NCBI GenBank assembly: GCA_040880125.1
Contig: JBBDJB010000027.1
Coordinates: forward strand, 1 to 23,951
DNA from: JBBDJB01 sp040880125
GTDB lineage: Bacteria > Planctomycetota > Planctomycetia > Pirellulales > JBBDJB01
DNA: 23,951 nucleotides
Direction of reading: 5' to 3'
This document shows, one piece after another, positions 8,018 through 15,459 of this stretch. The notes under the pieces were generated by a model that saw only the letters and a list, made by a program, of their open reading frames with translations, searched no databases and was not told where the DNA came from. Every line of letters begins with the position of its first letter. The stretch's first letter is position 1. The position numbers and the translations under genes were made by a program.

Positions 8018-9028
8018 TCACGTCACGGCCGCTTCGCGCTGGTCGATGTCCTCCGACGAGAGTGCGAACATCTCCGCGATGATCTCCTCCAGCGGCGGAT
8101 CCTCGACGCTCACGTCCTCGATGGAGTGGTTGGCCAGCACCGAGGAGAGCACCTCGGCGATTACGCCGCGCTTCACGCGGAGCTTCACCTTGGGGGCTTC
8201 GCTCTCGATCACGTCGCCATAACGCTCCAGGTTGCGAGGGATCTGGTCGTTCACGAACAGCAGCGTCAGCATCTTGTATCCGCTGAAGCGGTCGATGATG
8301 CCGCTCAAAGAGCCGTCGTAGACGATCCGCCCGTGGGCGATGATCACCACGCGGCGACAGAGGGCCGCGATGTCCTTCATGTAGTGGCTGGTCAGCAGGA
8401 TCGTGATCTTCCGCAGTTCCTGGTAGTGCTTCAAGAACTTCTGGATGTTGTGCTGGGCGATCACGTCCAGGCCGATGGTCGGTTCGTCGAGAAACAGCAC
8501 GTCGGGCGAGTGGAGCAGGGCGGCGATCAGCTCCATCTTCATCCGCTCGCCCAGGGAAAGCTCCCGCACCGGTTGCAAAAGCAAATGACGCACGCCTAGC
8601 AGATCGACCAGCTCGTCGCGCGTGTGGATGAAGCGGTCCGGCTCGATGCGGTAGATCTGCTGGTGCAGGCGAAACGACTCCTGGGCGGGCAGATCCCACC
8701 AAAGCTGGTTCTTTTGCCCCATCACCAGTGCGAAGCGGCGACGGTACTCGTTTTCGCGTTTCCAGGGGACGAAACCCATCACTCGGGCGGTGCCGCTGGT
8801 GGGGGTGACGACGCCCGAGAGGAGCTTGAGCGTGGTGGTCTTGCCGGCGCCGTTGGGCCCCAGGAAGGCGACGAACTCCCCCTGTTCGACGGTCAGATCG
8901 ATCTGGCGGACCGCCCGAACCTCGCGATATTCGCGGCGGAACAGCCCAGACACCGATGCCAGCAGACCTTCCTTTTTCTGGTAGATCCGGTAGGACTTCG
9001 ACAGTTGCTGGATTTCGATGGTCGACAT
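8018..9028 (-). CDS. ABC transporter ATP-binding protein, ABC-2 exporter type
   Basis: This 336-residue ATPase would energise an ABC-2-type exporter at the inner membrane. It has Walker A GPNGAGKTT, a Q-loop GQKNQLWWDLP, the ABC signature LSLGERMK, Walker B VLFLDEPT with the catalytic Glu, a D-loop and the switch His in LLTSHYMKD. The extended N-terminus (YQKKEGLLASVSGLFRREYREVRAV) and the GQKNQLWW motif fit the COG4586-like group, usually encoded beside two permease genes. No permease is next to it here, so the partner must be elsewhere or the gene is orphaned. ATG 9028 follows a TATAAT by only a few bases. The gene ends flush against a palindromic repeat. Confidence 0.93.
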   Translation of the reverse strand: MSTIEIQQLSKSYRIYQKKEGLLASVSGLFRREYREVRAVRQIDLTVEQGEFVAFLGPNGAGKTTTLKLLSGVVTPTSGTARVMGFVPWKRENEYRRRFALVMGQKNQLWWDLPAQESFRLHQQIYRIEPDRFIHTRDELVDLLGVRHLLLQPVRELSLGERMKMELIAALLHSPDVLFLDEPTIGLDVIAQHNIQKFLKHYQELRKITILLTSHYMKDIAALCRRVVIIAHGRIVYDGSLSGIIDRFSGYKMLTLLFVNDQIPRNLERYGDVIESEAPKVKLRVKRGVIAEVLSSVLANHSIEDVSVEDPPLEEIIAEMFALSSEDIDQREAAVT

Positions 9029-9037
9029 GCAAGTTCG

Positions 9038-9053
9038 ATTATAAGCGCGCTTA
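9038..9053 (-). promoter_or_regulatory. -10 box overlapping a 12-bp palindrome before the ABC gene
   Basis: On the minus strand TATAAT (9043 to 9038) lies 9 nt upstream of ATG 9028, so a transcript would start within about 4 nt of the start codon. A perfect palindrome TAAGCGCGCTTA (9042-9053) overlaps the upstream edge of this -10 box and is placed as an operator would be. No good -35 box is visible. The gap 9029-9367 also holds a repeat (9122-9176) and the ispF promoter. Confidence 0.5.
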
Positions 9054-9121
9054 AAAGCTGCGGACAGGGCGAGGTGAAACGTGCGACCGGCGGCGGAATC
9101 TCACGCGGCCAGCCGCAAGCG

Positions 9122-9176
9122 GCTGAACTCTTACGAGTCCAGCTACCACAGTTGGCACCGACATTCCTGTCTCTGC
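9122..9176. repeat. Composite two-hairpin intergenic repeat (degenerate copy)
   Basis: GCTGAACTC (9122-9130) pairs with GAGTCCAGC (9135-9143) with one mismatch around TTAC. Ten bases later GGCACCGACA-TTCC-TGTCTCTGC (9154-9176) forms a second imperfect hairpin. The same two hairpins occur in the same order and orientation at 17112-17162. Confidence 0.7.
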
Positions 9177-9219
9177 AAAGCGGGGTCTCGACCGCGGTAC
9201 CGGACGCCGGCGAGTGTCG

Positions 9220-9248
9220 TTGTCGGGCGCATGCGATTCCGCTATAAT
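9220..9248 (+). promoter_or_regulatory. Sigma70-like promoter of ispF-cysS
   Basis: TTGTCG (9220-9225), a 17-nt spacer and a perfect TATAAT (9243-9248). Transcription would begin near 9255, leaving a leader of about 110 nt before the ispF ATG. Confidence 0.7.
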
Positions 9249-9367
9249 CCCCGCATAAGTCCCAGTTTTACAATGGGTTGAAGCGACGCTGCCAGCCCTG
9301 TTATGTCGCGACACACAGCCGCCGCGGCCGGGCTGGATGATTGTAGGAAAAGGATCTCACGAACAAC

Positions 9368-9844
9368 ATGCGGGTGGGTATCGGCGAAGACACACACCGG
9401 CTGGCTCCGGGAGGACCGCTGCGGCTGGGCGGAGTCGAGATTCCGCACGACCGCCACGCCGAAGGTCACAGCGACGCCGATGCGCTGCTGCACGCCTTGA
9501 CCGACGCCATCCTGGGCGCGGCGGCCCTGGGCGACATCGGCGAGCTGTTTCCCGATACCGACCCGGTCAATCGTGGCCGCGACTCGGCCGAATTGCTCCA
9601 GATCGCCTGCCGCCGGACGGCCGAGGCCGGCTACCGCCTGGTGAATGCCGATTGCGTGATCCATGCCCAGCGACCGAAGCTCAGCCCCTATAAACAACCC
9701 ATGCGGCAGCGGATCGCCGAGATTCTCGGCGTCGATGTCGGCTGCATCGGCTTGAAGGCCAAAACCGGAGAGGGCGTCGGCACGATCGGCCGCGAAGAGG
9801 CGATCGTCTGCCGGTGCGTCGTATTGCTGGAGGCGAAAACGTAA
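9368..9844 (+). CDS. ispF: 2-C-methyl-D-erythritol 2,4-cyclodiphosphate synthase
   Basis: IspF cyclises 4-diphosphocytidyl-methylerythritol 2-phosphate to the 2,4-cyclodiphosphate, releasing CMP, in the MEP pathway to isoprenoids. It acts in the cytoplasm as a trimer. At 158 residues it has the usual length. Metal ligands Asp8, His10 (GEDTHR) and His42 (GHSDADALLHAL) occupy the standard positions. GDIGELFPDTD, the ligand-binding KLSPYKQPM region and KAKTGEGVG complete the family signature. ATG 9368 is the natural start. cysS follows after 35 bp, so the two are probably co-transcribed from the promoter at 9220-9248. Confidence 0.97.
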   Translation: MRVGIGEDTHRLAPGGPLRLGGVEIPHDRHAEGHSDADALLHALTDAILGAAALGDIGELFPDTDPVNRGRDSAELLQIACRRTAEAGYRLVNADCVIHAQRPKLSPYKQPMRQRIAEILGVDVGCIGLKAKTGEGVGTIGREEAIVCRCVVLLEAKT

Positions 9845-9879
9845 CTGAATTCCTAACCCCGTAGCTGCCACTGCTAAGG

Positions 9880-11472
9880 ATGGAGATGACTGCGACAACC
9901 TCCGCGAAAAGCGCCGCCGGCCGCGCGTCGGCCGCCAGCACGCTGCGAGTCTATAACACGCTGACCAAGAGCAAGGAGCCGCTGGAGCCGGTCACTCCGG
10001 GCAAGGTCGGCATCTACCTGTGCGGGCCGACCGTATACAAGCCCAGCCACATCGGCCACATGGTCGGGCCGGTCATCTTCGATGCGGTCAAGCGGTACCT
10101 CGAGTACAGCGGCTACCAGGTCACCTGGGTGGTCAACATCACCGACGTCGATGACAAGCTCATCGCCGAAGCGGGGCGGCGCGGCATGGAGATGGCCGAA
10201 GTCGCCGCCGAGATGACCGAAGACTACCTGGCCAACCTGGCGGCCCTGGGCGTCGACGGCGTCGATCATTTCCCCAAGGCCACCGACCACATCGACGATA
10301 TCATCGCCTTTACCAAGGACTTGGTCGACAAGGGCTATGCCTATGTGGCCGAGGGCGATGTCTACTTCGACGTCGGCAAGGACCCGCACTACGGCAAGCT
10401 CAGCCATCGCACGCTCGACGCCATCCAGGGCGAGGGGGGCGAAGCGGGGGAACGCAAGCGCAGCCCTGCCGATTTCGCCCTGTGGAAGGGCGCCAAGCCT
10501 GACGATCCCTCCTGGAAAAGCCCCTGGGGGCCCGGCCGGCCCGGCTGGCACATCGAGTGCTCCGCCATGAGCCGTGCCATCCTGGGCGAGAGCTTCGACA
10601 TTCACGGCGGCGGGCTCGACCTGGTCTTCCCCCACCACGAAAACGAGATTGCCCAAAGCGAGTGCTGCCACGGCAAGCCGATGGCCAAGTACTGGATGCA
10701 CAACGGACTGATGCAGGCATCCAATCAAGTCGGCAAGCTCGGCGGGCGAAACACCCGCGACGCCGGCGACGTGCCGGCCCAGGCCGCCGCCAAGATCAGC
10801 AAGTCGACCGGCGCCCGGCCGTTCCGCGAACTGCTGCAGGAATACGCGGCCGAGACAATCCGCTTCTTCCTGCTCTCCACCCACTACCGCCGCCCGATCG
10901 ACTTCAGCCCGGAGCGGATCGAGGAGGTGCACACGGGATTGGAGACGTTCTACCGGTTCTTCAAGCGGTACGAGCGGATCACGGGCGGGTCGTTCTATGC
11001 GGTGCCGCAGACTACAAATCGGTCCGAAGGCGATGCCGCTCCCGGCGACGATCCACTGCGGCAGGCCGCGGCCGAGCACCGTAAGGCTTTCCTGGAGGCG
11101 ATGGACGACGATTTCAACACCGGCGGCGCCATCGGCGAACTGTTCGAACTGGTCCGCTTGCTCAACCGCTACTGCGACGAGCAGCGGCTCGAGGAGAACG
11201 CCGACTCCGCGAAGGTCGAGTCGCTCCGCCAGGGAGCCCAGGTGCTGCGGGAGCTAGCCGGCACGCTGGGGTTGTTTCGCCAACCGCCGCAAGAGGCCGT
11301 CGGCGACGACGACTCGTTGGTCGGCTCACTGATGGAGCTATTGATCCAGCTTCGGGCGGAAGCACGCCAGAAGAAGGATTTCGCCACCGCCGACCGCATC
11401 CGCGACGGCTTGGCCGCCTGCGGCGTGAAGCTGGAAGACCGGCCCGGCGGCACGGATTGGACGAGGGAGTAG
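9880..11472 (+). CDS. cysS: Cysteinyl-tRNA synthetase
   Basis: This 530-residue class I synthetase charges tRNA-Cys. The HIGH motif is PSHIGH (His57-His60). The zinc site that selects cysteine is visible as Cys48 (LCGPT), Cys227 (HIECSAM), His252 and Glu256 (PHHENE). The KMSKS loop reads KISKS (305-309). Just before it there is a Gly/Ala/Arg-rich stretch (about 287-304, KLGGRNTRDAGDVPAQAAA) where most CysRS have only a short link, so the loop is preceded by an insertion. A C-terminal helical anticodon region follows. The N-terminal about 20 residues are Ala/Ser/Thr-rich and extra. ATG 9880 is used; ATG 9886 would also fit. ispF is immediately upstream. Confidence 0.96.
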   Translation: MEMTATTSAKSAAGRASAASTLRVYNTLTKSKEPLEPVTPGKVGIYLCGPTVYKPSHIGHMVGPVIFDAVKRYLEYSGYQVTWVVNITDVDDKLIAEAGRRGMEMAEVAAEMTEDYLANLAALGVDGVDHFPKATDHIDDIIAFTKDLVDKGYAYVAEGDVYFDVGKDPHYGKLSHRTLDAIQGEGGEAGERKRSPADFALWKGAKPDDPSWKSPWGPGRPGWHIECSAMSRAILGESFDIHGGGLDLVFPHHENEIAQSECCHGKPMAKYWMHNGLMQASNQVGKLGGRNTRDAGDVPAQAAAKISKSTGARPFRELLQEYAAETIRFFLLSTHYRRPIDFSPERIEEVHTGLETFYRFFKRYERITGGSFYAVPQTTNRSEGDAAPGDDPLRQAAAEHRKAFLEAMDDDFNTGGAIGELFELVRLLNRYCDEQRLEENADSAKVESLRQGAQVLRELAGTLGLFRQPPQEAVGDDDSLVGSLMELLIQLRAEARQKKDFATADRIRDGLAACGVKLEDRPGGTDWTRE

Positions 11473-11552
11473 TAACCTCACCCTCGCATGGACAAGGCTA
11501 CCTGCCCGCGGCAGATGCTGATCCCATGGGAGTTCGGCAAACTGGCAGGGCG

Positions 11553-11576
11553 AGCTGAATTCTCACGAATTCAGCT
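11553..11576. repeat. Dispersed AGCTGAATTC hairpin (perfect copy)
   Basis: AGCTGAATTC (11553-11562) and GAATTCAGCT (11567-11576) are perfect 10-bp arms around TCAC. It sits in the 144-bp gap between cysS and ruvC. No T tract follows directly, so it is better called a repeat than a terminator. Confidence 0.88.
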
Positions 11577-11616
11577 ACATTAAGTTTTCCTCGTACGACG
11601 GATCGTTGAGGACCTA

Positions 11617-12219
11617 ATGACGACGACGGCACGGACCCCACAGCGTATCCTCGGCATCGACCCCGGCCTGAACATCACCGGCTATGGCCTTCTGGAAGTC
11701 ACTGACCGCGGGCCGCAAGTCGTGGCGGCCGGCGCCATCCGCAGCACCTCCGGCGCGTCGCTGGTCAGCCGCGTGCGGGATATCCACCATGGCTTAGTGC
11801 AGGTCATCGGCGAAGGCCGTCCCACCAGCGTGGCCCTGGAGGAGCTCTATAGCCACTACGCCCGGCCGAAGACGGCCATCTTGATGGGGCACGCCCGGGG
11901 TGTGATCTGCCTGGCGGCGGCCGAGTCGGACCTGCCGGTCGCCCACTACGCGGCGACGCAGATCAAGAAGCTGCTTACCGGCAACGGCCGCGCCCCCAAG
12001 TCGCAGATGCAATTGGCGATCCGGCACGAGCTGAGCCTGAAGGAACTGCCCGAGCCGGCCGACGTGGCCGATGCATTGGCCATCGCACTGTGTCATTATC
12101 ACCTGGGTCGGCGAAACGCGCTTTTTGCCGCCGCAGGCGCTTCGTCGCGCCCGTCGAAGTCTCGCCCGCGCGTGCTGGATGTCAGCGCGCTGGCCGCACT
12201 CCGCCGCAACACCCCATGA
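11617..12219 (+). CDS. ruvC: Crossover junction endodeoxyribonuclease RuvC
   Basis: RuvC is the dimeric, metal-dependent nuclease that cuts Holliday junctions after RuvAB branch migration. This 200-residue copy has the RNase H-like fold markers: Asp15 in LGIDPGLNITGYG, Glu75 in VALEELYSHY, and Asp149/Asp152 in PADVADALAIALCHYH, matching the four catalytic acids of the family. The mid-region YAATQIKKLLTGNGRAPKSQM is also typical. A tail of about 30 residues beyond the core (from GRRNALFAAAGA) is Ser/Arg-rich and probably disordered. ATG 11617 gives about 8 extra residues before the first strand. ruvA starts 16 nt after the stop, so they form an operon. Confidence 0.96.
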   Translation: MTTTARTPQRILGIDPGLNITGYGLLEVTDRGPQVVAAGAIRSTSGASLVSRVRDIHHGLVQVIGEGRPTSVALEELYSHYARPKTAILMGHARGVICLAAAESDLPVAHYAATQIKKLLTGNGRAPKSQMQLAIRHELSLKELPEPADVADALAIALCHYHLGRRNALFAAAGASSRPSKSRPRVLDVSALAALRRNTP

Positions 12220-12235
12220 CAGCCCGGAACGCAAC

Positions 12236-12859
12236 GTGATTACCAAGATCAGCGGTGTCTTAAAGTCGCTCGGCCAAGACAGCCTCACACTGGCACTGGG
12301 CGAACTGGAATACGAAGTTCGCATCCCCGAGTTCACCCGGCGGCAGCTCCAGGACAAGCAGGGGCAAAAGGTGAGCCTCTATACCATCCACTACCTGGAG
12401 GGCAACCAGATGCAGGGGCGGCTCGTGCCCCGCCTGGTCGGCTTTCTCAATGAAGTGGAGCGGGAGTTTTTCGAGATGTTTTGCTCGGTGGACGGCGTGG
12501 GGGCCAAAAAAGCCCTCCGCGCGATGGTCCGCCCGGTCCAAGATGTGGCCGCCATGATCGAAGAGCAGGATGCCAAGAACCTGGCCAGCCTGCCGGGCAT
12601 CGGCCCGGCCACGGCCGACCGCATCGTCGCCAAGCTCCGCCGTAAGGTGCCGAAGTTCGCCCTGTTGGTCGCCCGGGAAACGCCGCGCCAGGCCGACGTC
12701 GAGCGCGACGTGGTCAGTCAGACGTTCGAAGTGCTCCGCAAACTGGGGCACTCCGAAGCCGACGCCCGGCGGCTGCTCGACGCGGCCTTGGAAAAGAAGG
12801 GCAGTTATACTGACGTGGAAGCGCTGCTGCACGCGGTGTACAAGCAGCGCAACGAATAG
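12236..12859 (+). CDS. ruvA: Holliday junction branch migration protein RuvA
   Basis: RuvA binds four-way junctions as a tetramer and loads the RuvB motor. Starting at GTG 12236 (MITKISGVLKSL) the product is 207 residues with an N-terminal OB fold (about 1-65), two helix-hairpin-helix motifs (SVDGVGAKKALRAM and LPGIGPATADRIV) and a C-terminal three-helix domain that contacts RuvB (about 155-205). The frame is open further upstream inside ruvC, but the GTG start matches the family N-terminus and lies 16 nt after the ruvC stop. The next gene begins 24 nt downstream and is not ruvB. Confidence 0.95.
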   Translation: MITKISGVLKSLGQDSLTLALGELEYEVRIPEFTRRQLQDKQGQKVSLYTIHYLEGNQMQGRLVPRLVGFLNEVEREFFEMFCSVDGVGAKKALRAMVRPVQDVAAMIEEQDAKNLASLPGIGPATADRIVAKLRRKVPKFALLVARETPRQADVERDVVSQTFEVLRKLGHSEADARRLLDAALEKKGSYTDVEALLHAVYKQRNE

Positions 12860-12883
12860 CAACCCCCGCCATTTACCGGGCCT

Positions 12884-13972
12884 ATGCCAGAGTCGACCCG
12901 ACCTGAAATCACCCGCACGGAGCCGACTTCCCACGACCAGACGCACGCGCCGGCCGGCGTTCCCTGCCCGGCTTGCGGCGCCCCGGTCGATACCTCCACG
13001 CACTTCTGCAACGCCTGCGGCACGCGGCTGGACGAGCGGCCGGTCGAGACGGCCGAGCTGGTGCAGCGGCATTTCCGCTGTGAAAACTGCGGCTCGGAAC
13101 TCGCTACCGATCCGGAACAGCGCAGCTTCGTCTGCCCTTTTTGCGACTCGACGTACGTAGTGGAGTACTCACCCGAAGCGACTGGCCGGCAACGTCCGGA
13201 GTTCGTTATCGGGTTTGCCGTCACGCCGGAGGAGGCGAAGGAAAAGTTCCGCCGCTGGATCGCGGATAACACGTGGTTTCGGCCCGGCGACTTGCACTCC
13301 GCCAAGGTCGAACAAAAGCTCAAAGGCATCTATCTGCCGTTTTGGAGCTTCACGATGCTCGCCCGCAGCAGTTGGTCGGCTTCGATCGGCGAGTACTGGT
13401 ACCGCACCGAGACCTACACCACCACGGTCAATGGCAAGACGGTGACGCGCACCCGCCAGGTCCGAGAAACCGAGTGGTGGCCGCTGCGGGGGCTTCATCA
13501 CAACTACTATAGCGGCTACCTGGTCAGTGGCAGCCGCGGACTTCCACAGGGCCAGGCGGACCGGATCAAGCCGTTCTACCTGGCGGCGCTGAGTCGCTAC
13601 GAGCCGTACTACCTGGCGGGGTGGCTCAGCGAGGAGTATTCGGTGGTGCGCGAGGACGCCCTGGCGGTGTGCCGGCAGGAATTCTGCCGCTGGGAACAGG
13701 AAAACATCGCCCAGTTCCTGCCCGGCGACACTTACAGCAACCTGGCCGTCAGCTCGGAGTTTAGCCGCGAGAGCAGCGACCTGGTGCTGCTGCCGATCTA
13801 CCTGCTCAGCTACCGCTATCGGGACAAGCTGTACCAGTTCCTGGTCAACGGTCAGACCGGCCGCATCGCGGGCGACAAGCCGGTCTCTCGCGTGCGCATC
13901 GCCGTGGCCGTGGGTATCGGCGTCGCCCTGGTGGCGCTCGTCGGGCTCGTCGTGATTTTTGCCTCCGGTTAG
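12884..13972 (+). CDS. Double zinc-ribbon membrane protein (paralogue 1)
   Basis: This 362-residue protein starts with two zinc ribbons: Cys28/31/42/45 (CPACG...CNACG) and Cys66/69/84/87 (CENCG...CPFCD). A long mixed domain follows with GIYLPFWSF (the variant YVPYWVF is in the paralogue) and, before the membrane helix, a LLPIYLLSYRYRDKLYQFLVNGQTGRIAGDKP segment (given only as a landmark, about 301-332). One C-terminal transmembrane helix (338-359) ends the protein. Bacterial TFIIB-type zinc-ribbon proteins of unknown function have this arrangement, including the NGQTG motif. I know no proven activity. Its place between ruvA and ruvB, with a paralogue next to it, suggests co-expression with Holliday-junction genes but not necessarily a shared role. 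Confidence 0.85.
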   Translation: MPESTRPEITRTEPTSHDQTHAPAGVPCPACGAPVDTSTHFCNACGTRLDERPVETAELVQRHFRCENCGSELATDPEQRSFVCPFCDSTYVVEYSPEATGRQRPEFVIGFAVTPEEAKEKFRRWIADNTWFRPGDLHSAKVEQKLKGIYLPFWSFTMLARSSWSASIGEYWYRTETYTTTVNGKTVTRTRQVRETEWWPLRGLHHNYYSGYLVSGSRGLPQGQADRIKPFYLAALSRYEPYYLAGWLSEEYSVVREDALAVCRQEFCRWEQENIAQFLPGDTYSNLAVSSEFSRESSDLVLLPIYLLSYRYRDKLYQFLVNGQTGRIAGDKPVSRVRIAVAVGIGVALVALVGLVVIFASG

Positions 13973-13973
13973 A

Positions 13974-14042
13974 GCACGGCGGTTGGTACTGCTGCGGGGG
14001 GCGCACCAACCTGACCAATTGGACGGCCGCCCCCCGACGTGC
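13974..14042 (+). promoter_or_regulatory. Candidate structured RNA: closing stem plus H-type pseudoknot
   Basis: Two bases after the paralogue-1 stop codon, three perfect pairings are possible. GCACG (13974-13978) pairs with CGTGC (14038-14042). GGTTGGT (13981-13987) pairs with ACCAACC (14005-14011). CGGGGGGCG (13995-14003) pairs with CGCCCCCCG (14028-14036). The last two interlock as an H-type pseudoknot (stems 7 and 9 bp; loops 7, 1 and 16 nt), and the first closes the whole. They could instead act as alternative hairpins. Paralogue 2 starts at 14082, 40 nt later. No T tract follows. Pairing is seen in the sequence; any function is inference. Confidence 0.55.
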
Positions 14043-14081
14043 GAATGACTTATTTCGTAGCATGAATGGGAGCGTGAAACG

Positions 14082-15416
14082 GTGGCCGATCTTTTAACCA
14101 GGTGTTCGGTTTGTGAGGGGCTGATCGACGAGGAGGATCTGTTCTGCGCGAACTGCGGCACCGAGGCGCCGCAGAGCGAGAGATCTGCCCCGCAGGCCAG
14201 CCACGTAACGCAGCACAATTTCCAGTGCTCCGGCTGCGGGGCGTCGATGAGCTACGACGCCTCGGCCCAGGCGCTGCGGTGCCCCTTCTGCGGATCGGAG
14301 CACCTCACCCAGCAGAAGGACGCCCGGGTGCTCGCCCCCCGGCGCGTGGTGCTGTTTCGCCTCCGCCGCGACGAAGCGACTGTCGTGATGCGCAAGTGGC
14401 TTGGTCGCGGCTTCTGGCGGCCGGGCGATCTGAGCGAAAAGGCGATGATCGTGCAAATGGCCGCCGTGTACGTCCCCTATTGGGTGTTCGAAGCCACCAC
14501 GCACACGTATTGGACGGCAGACACGAACCAGCTCGAGATGTTCGCCCGGGGCGACTGGCGGCCGCTGTTTGGCGAGCACCGCGGCCGGCACGAGAATCTG
14601 CTCGTCGGAGCGAGCAGCGTGCTGACGTCCAGCGAGACCTCGCAGCTTTGTCCATTCAAGCTCGAAGAGGCGGTGCCGCCCGACCAGGTCGATCTGGAGA
14701 ACTTGACCGTCGAGCAGTTCTCAGTCTCGCGGAAGTACGCCCGGCCGCTGGCCCGCGAAGGACTCGAGCGGCTGGAGGCGCAAACCTGCGAGCTCACTTA
14801 CGTCCCCGGCAGGGCCCGCAACGTGCACGTCAACACCCTGCTGGAGGGGCTCACTAGCGAGCCAGTGCTGCTGCCGGTCTGGGTCATGGCGTATCGCTAT
14901 CACGACAAACTGTACCGCTTTCTGGTCAATGGCCAGAACGGCAAGGCTTCCGGCCTTGCGCCGACTTCGCTGGCGAAGATTGCGCTGGGGGTGGTCGTTT
15001 TCGCAATCATCGCGCTGATCATGTTGGGCTTCGCGGCTCTCGCCGCCGGCGAGACCGTCTCCCGGCCGCAGCGCTCCGCCCCTCCCACCGCACAGGTGGC
15101 AGCATCGTCCGCGGAGGTGTGCAATTCATGCCAGCATCCGATCGGCGTGCCTGTCGCTGCCGCGGGGCGTTTTGGTATAAGTAACTCCCGGAGCGAGTGT
15201 CGAAAGAGGGGACTGACTCGGTGCAAGGCGAGGGCGTTCGCGCTTGGCACGGCTTTGCGCCACCGTGTCTGCCCCCTTTTTCGACCGGCGCACATGCGAG
15301 ACCTACCGTCACGTAAACCCTGGAAATGGGACAGGCACTTTATCGCAGTCAGCGGCAACAACAAGTTACCGTCATCGCGGGCGATAACGAGCCAGTCCCA
15401 TTTCCTCCAGTGCTGA
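14082..15416 (+). CDS. Double zinc-ribbon membrane protein (paralogue 2), C-terminus from repeats
   Basis: This paralogue of the preceding gene has ribbons Cys8/11/22/25 (CSVCE...CANCG) and Cys49/52/67/70 (CSGCG...CPFCG). It shares the FWRPGDL and YVPYWVF segments, the LLPVWVMAYRYHDKLYRF stretch, the NGQNGK motif, and a membrane helix at about 298-320. Beyond the helix a lone CxxC (Cys347/Cys350) looks like half of a third ribbon. From about residue 373 the frame runs through two palindromic repeats (15199-15285 and 15322-15405) to the stop at 15414-15416, so the last 70 or so residues are repeat-encoded. The original gene probably ended earlier or was cut by the repeat. GTG 14082 follows a GGGAG (14068-14072) at normal distance. 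Confidence 0.8.
   Translation: MADLLTRCSVCEGLIDEEDLFCANCGTEAPQSERSAPQASHVTQHNFQCSGCGASMSYDASAQALRCPFCGSEHLTQQKDARVLAPRRVVLFRLRRDEATVVMRKWLGRGFWRPGDLSEKAMIVQMAAVYVPYWVFEATTHTYWTADTNQLEMFARGDWRPLFGEHRGRHENLLVGASSVLTSSETSQLCPFKLEEAVPPDQVDLENLTVEQFSVSRKYARPLAREGLERLEAQTCELTYVPGRARNVHVNTLLEGLTSEPVLLPVWVMAYRYHDKLYRFLVNGQNGKASGLAPTSLAKIALGVVVFAIIALIMLGFAALAAGETVSRPQRSAPPTAQVAASSAEVCNSCQHPIGVPVAAAGRFGISNSRSECRKRGLTRCKARAFALGTALRHRVCPLFRPAHMRDLPSRKPWKWDRHFIAVSGNNKLPSSRAITSQSHFLQC
15199..15285. repeat. REP-like palindrome, GGGGAC core
   Basis: The left arm 15199-15223 (GTCGAAAGAGGGGACTGAC then TCGGTG) pairs with 15261-15285 (CACCGTGTCTGCCCCC then TTTTTCGAC) at 21 of 25 positions, with a 37-nt loop. 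Two of the mismatches are T-T at the positions where the 7579-7901 element also has T-T. It lies inside the 3' part of the zinc-ribbon frame. Confidence 0.85.
15322..15405. repeat. REP-like palindrome, GGAAATGGGAC core
   Basis: GGAAATGGGACAGGCAC (15322-15338) continued by TTTATCGC pairs with GCGATAACGAGCCAGTCCC ending TTTCC at 15405; 22 of 25 positions match. Two mismatches are A-A at the same core positions as the T-T mismatches of the neighbouring element. Compare 7937-8017, where the core is perfect. Confidence 0.87.
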
Positions 15417-15459
15417 TATCGCATCCCATCGAAAGCCACCGCCGGCCCGGCCCGCTGTC

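Noticed and set aside
9874..11079. 401-codon minus-strand frame opposite cysS
   Set aside because: Antisense shadow of an unambiguous synthetase gene.
11553..11576. Intrinsic terminator for cysS
   Set aside because: The hairpin is AT-rich, lacks a following T run, and the same sequence recurs elsewhere as a repeat.
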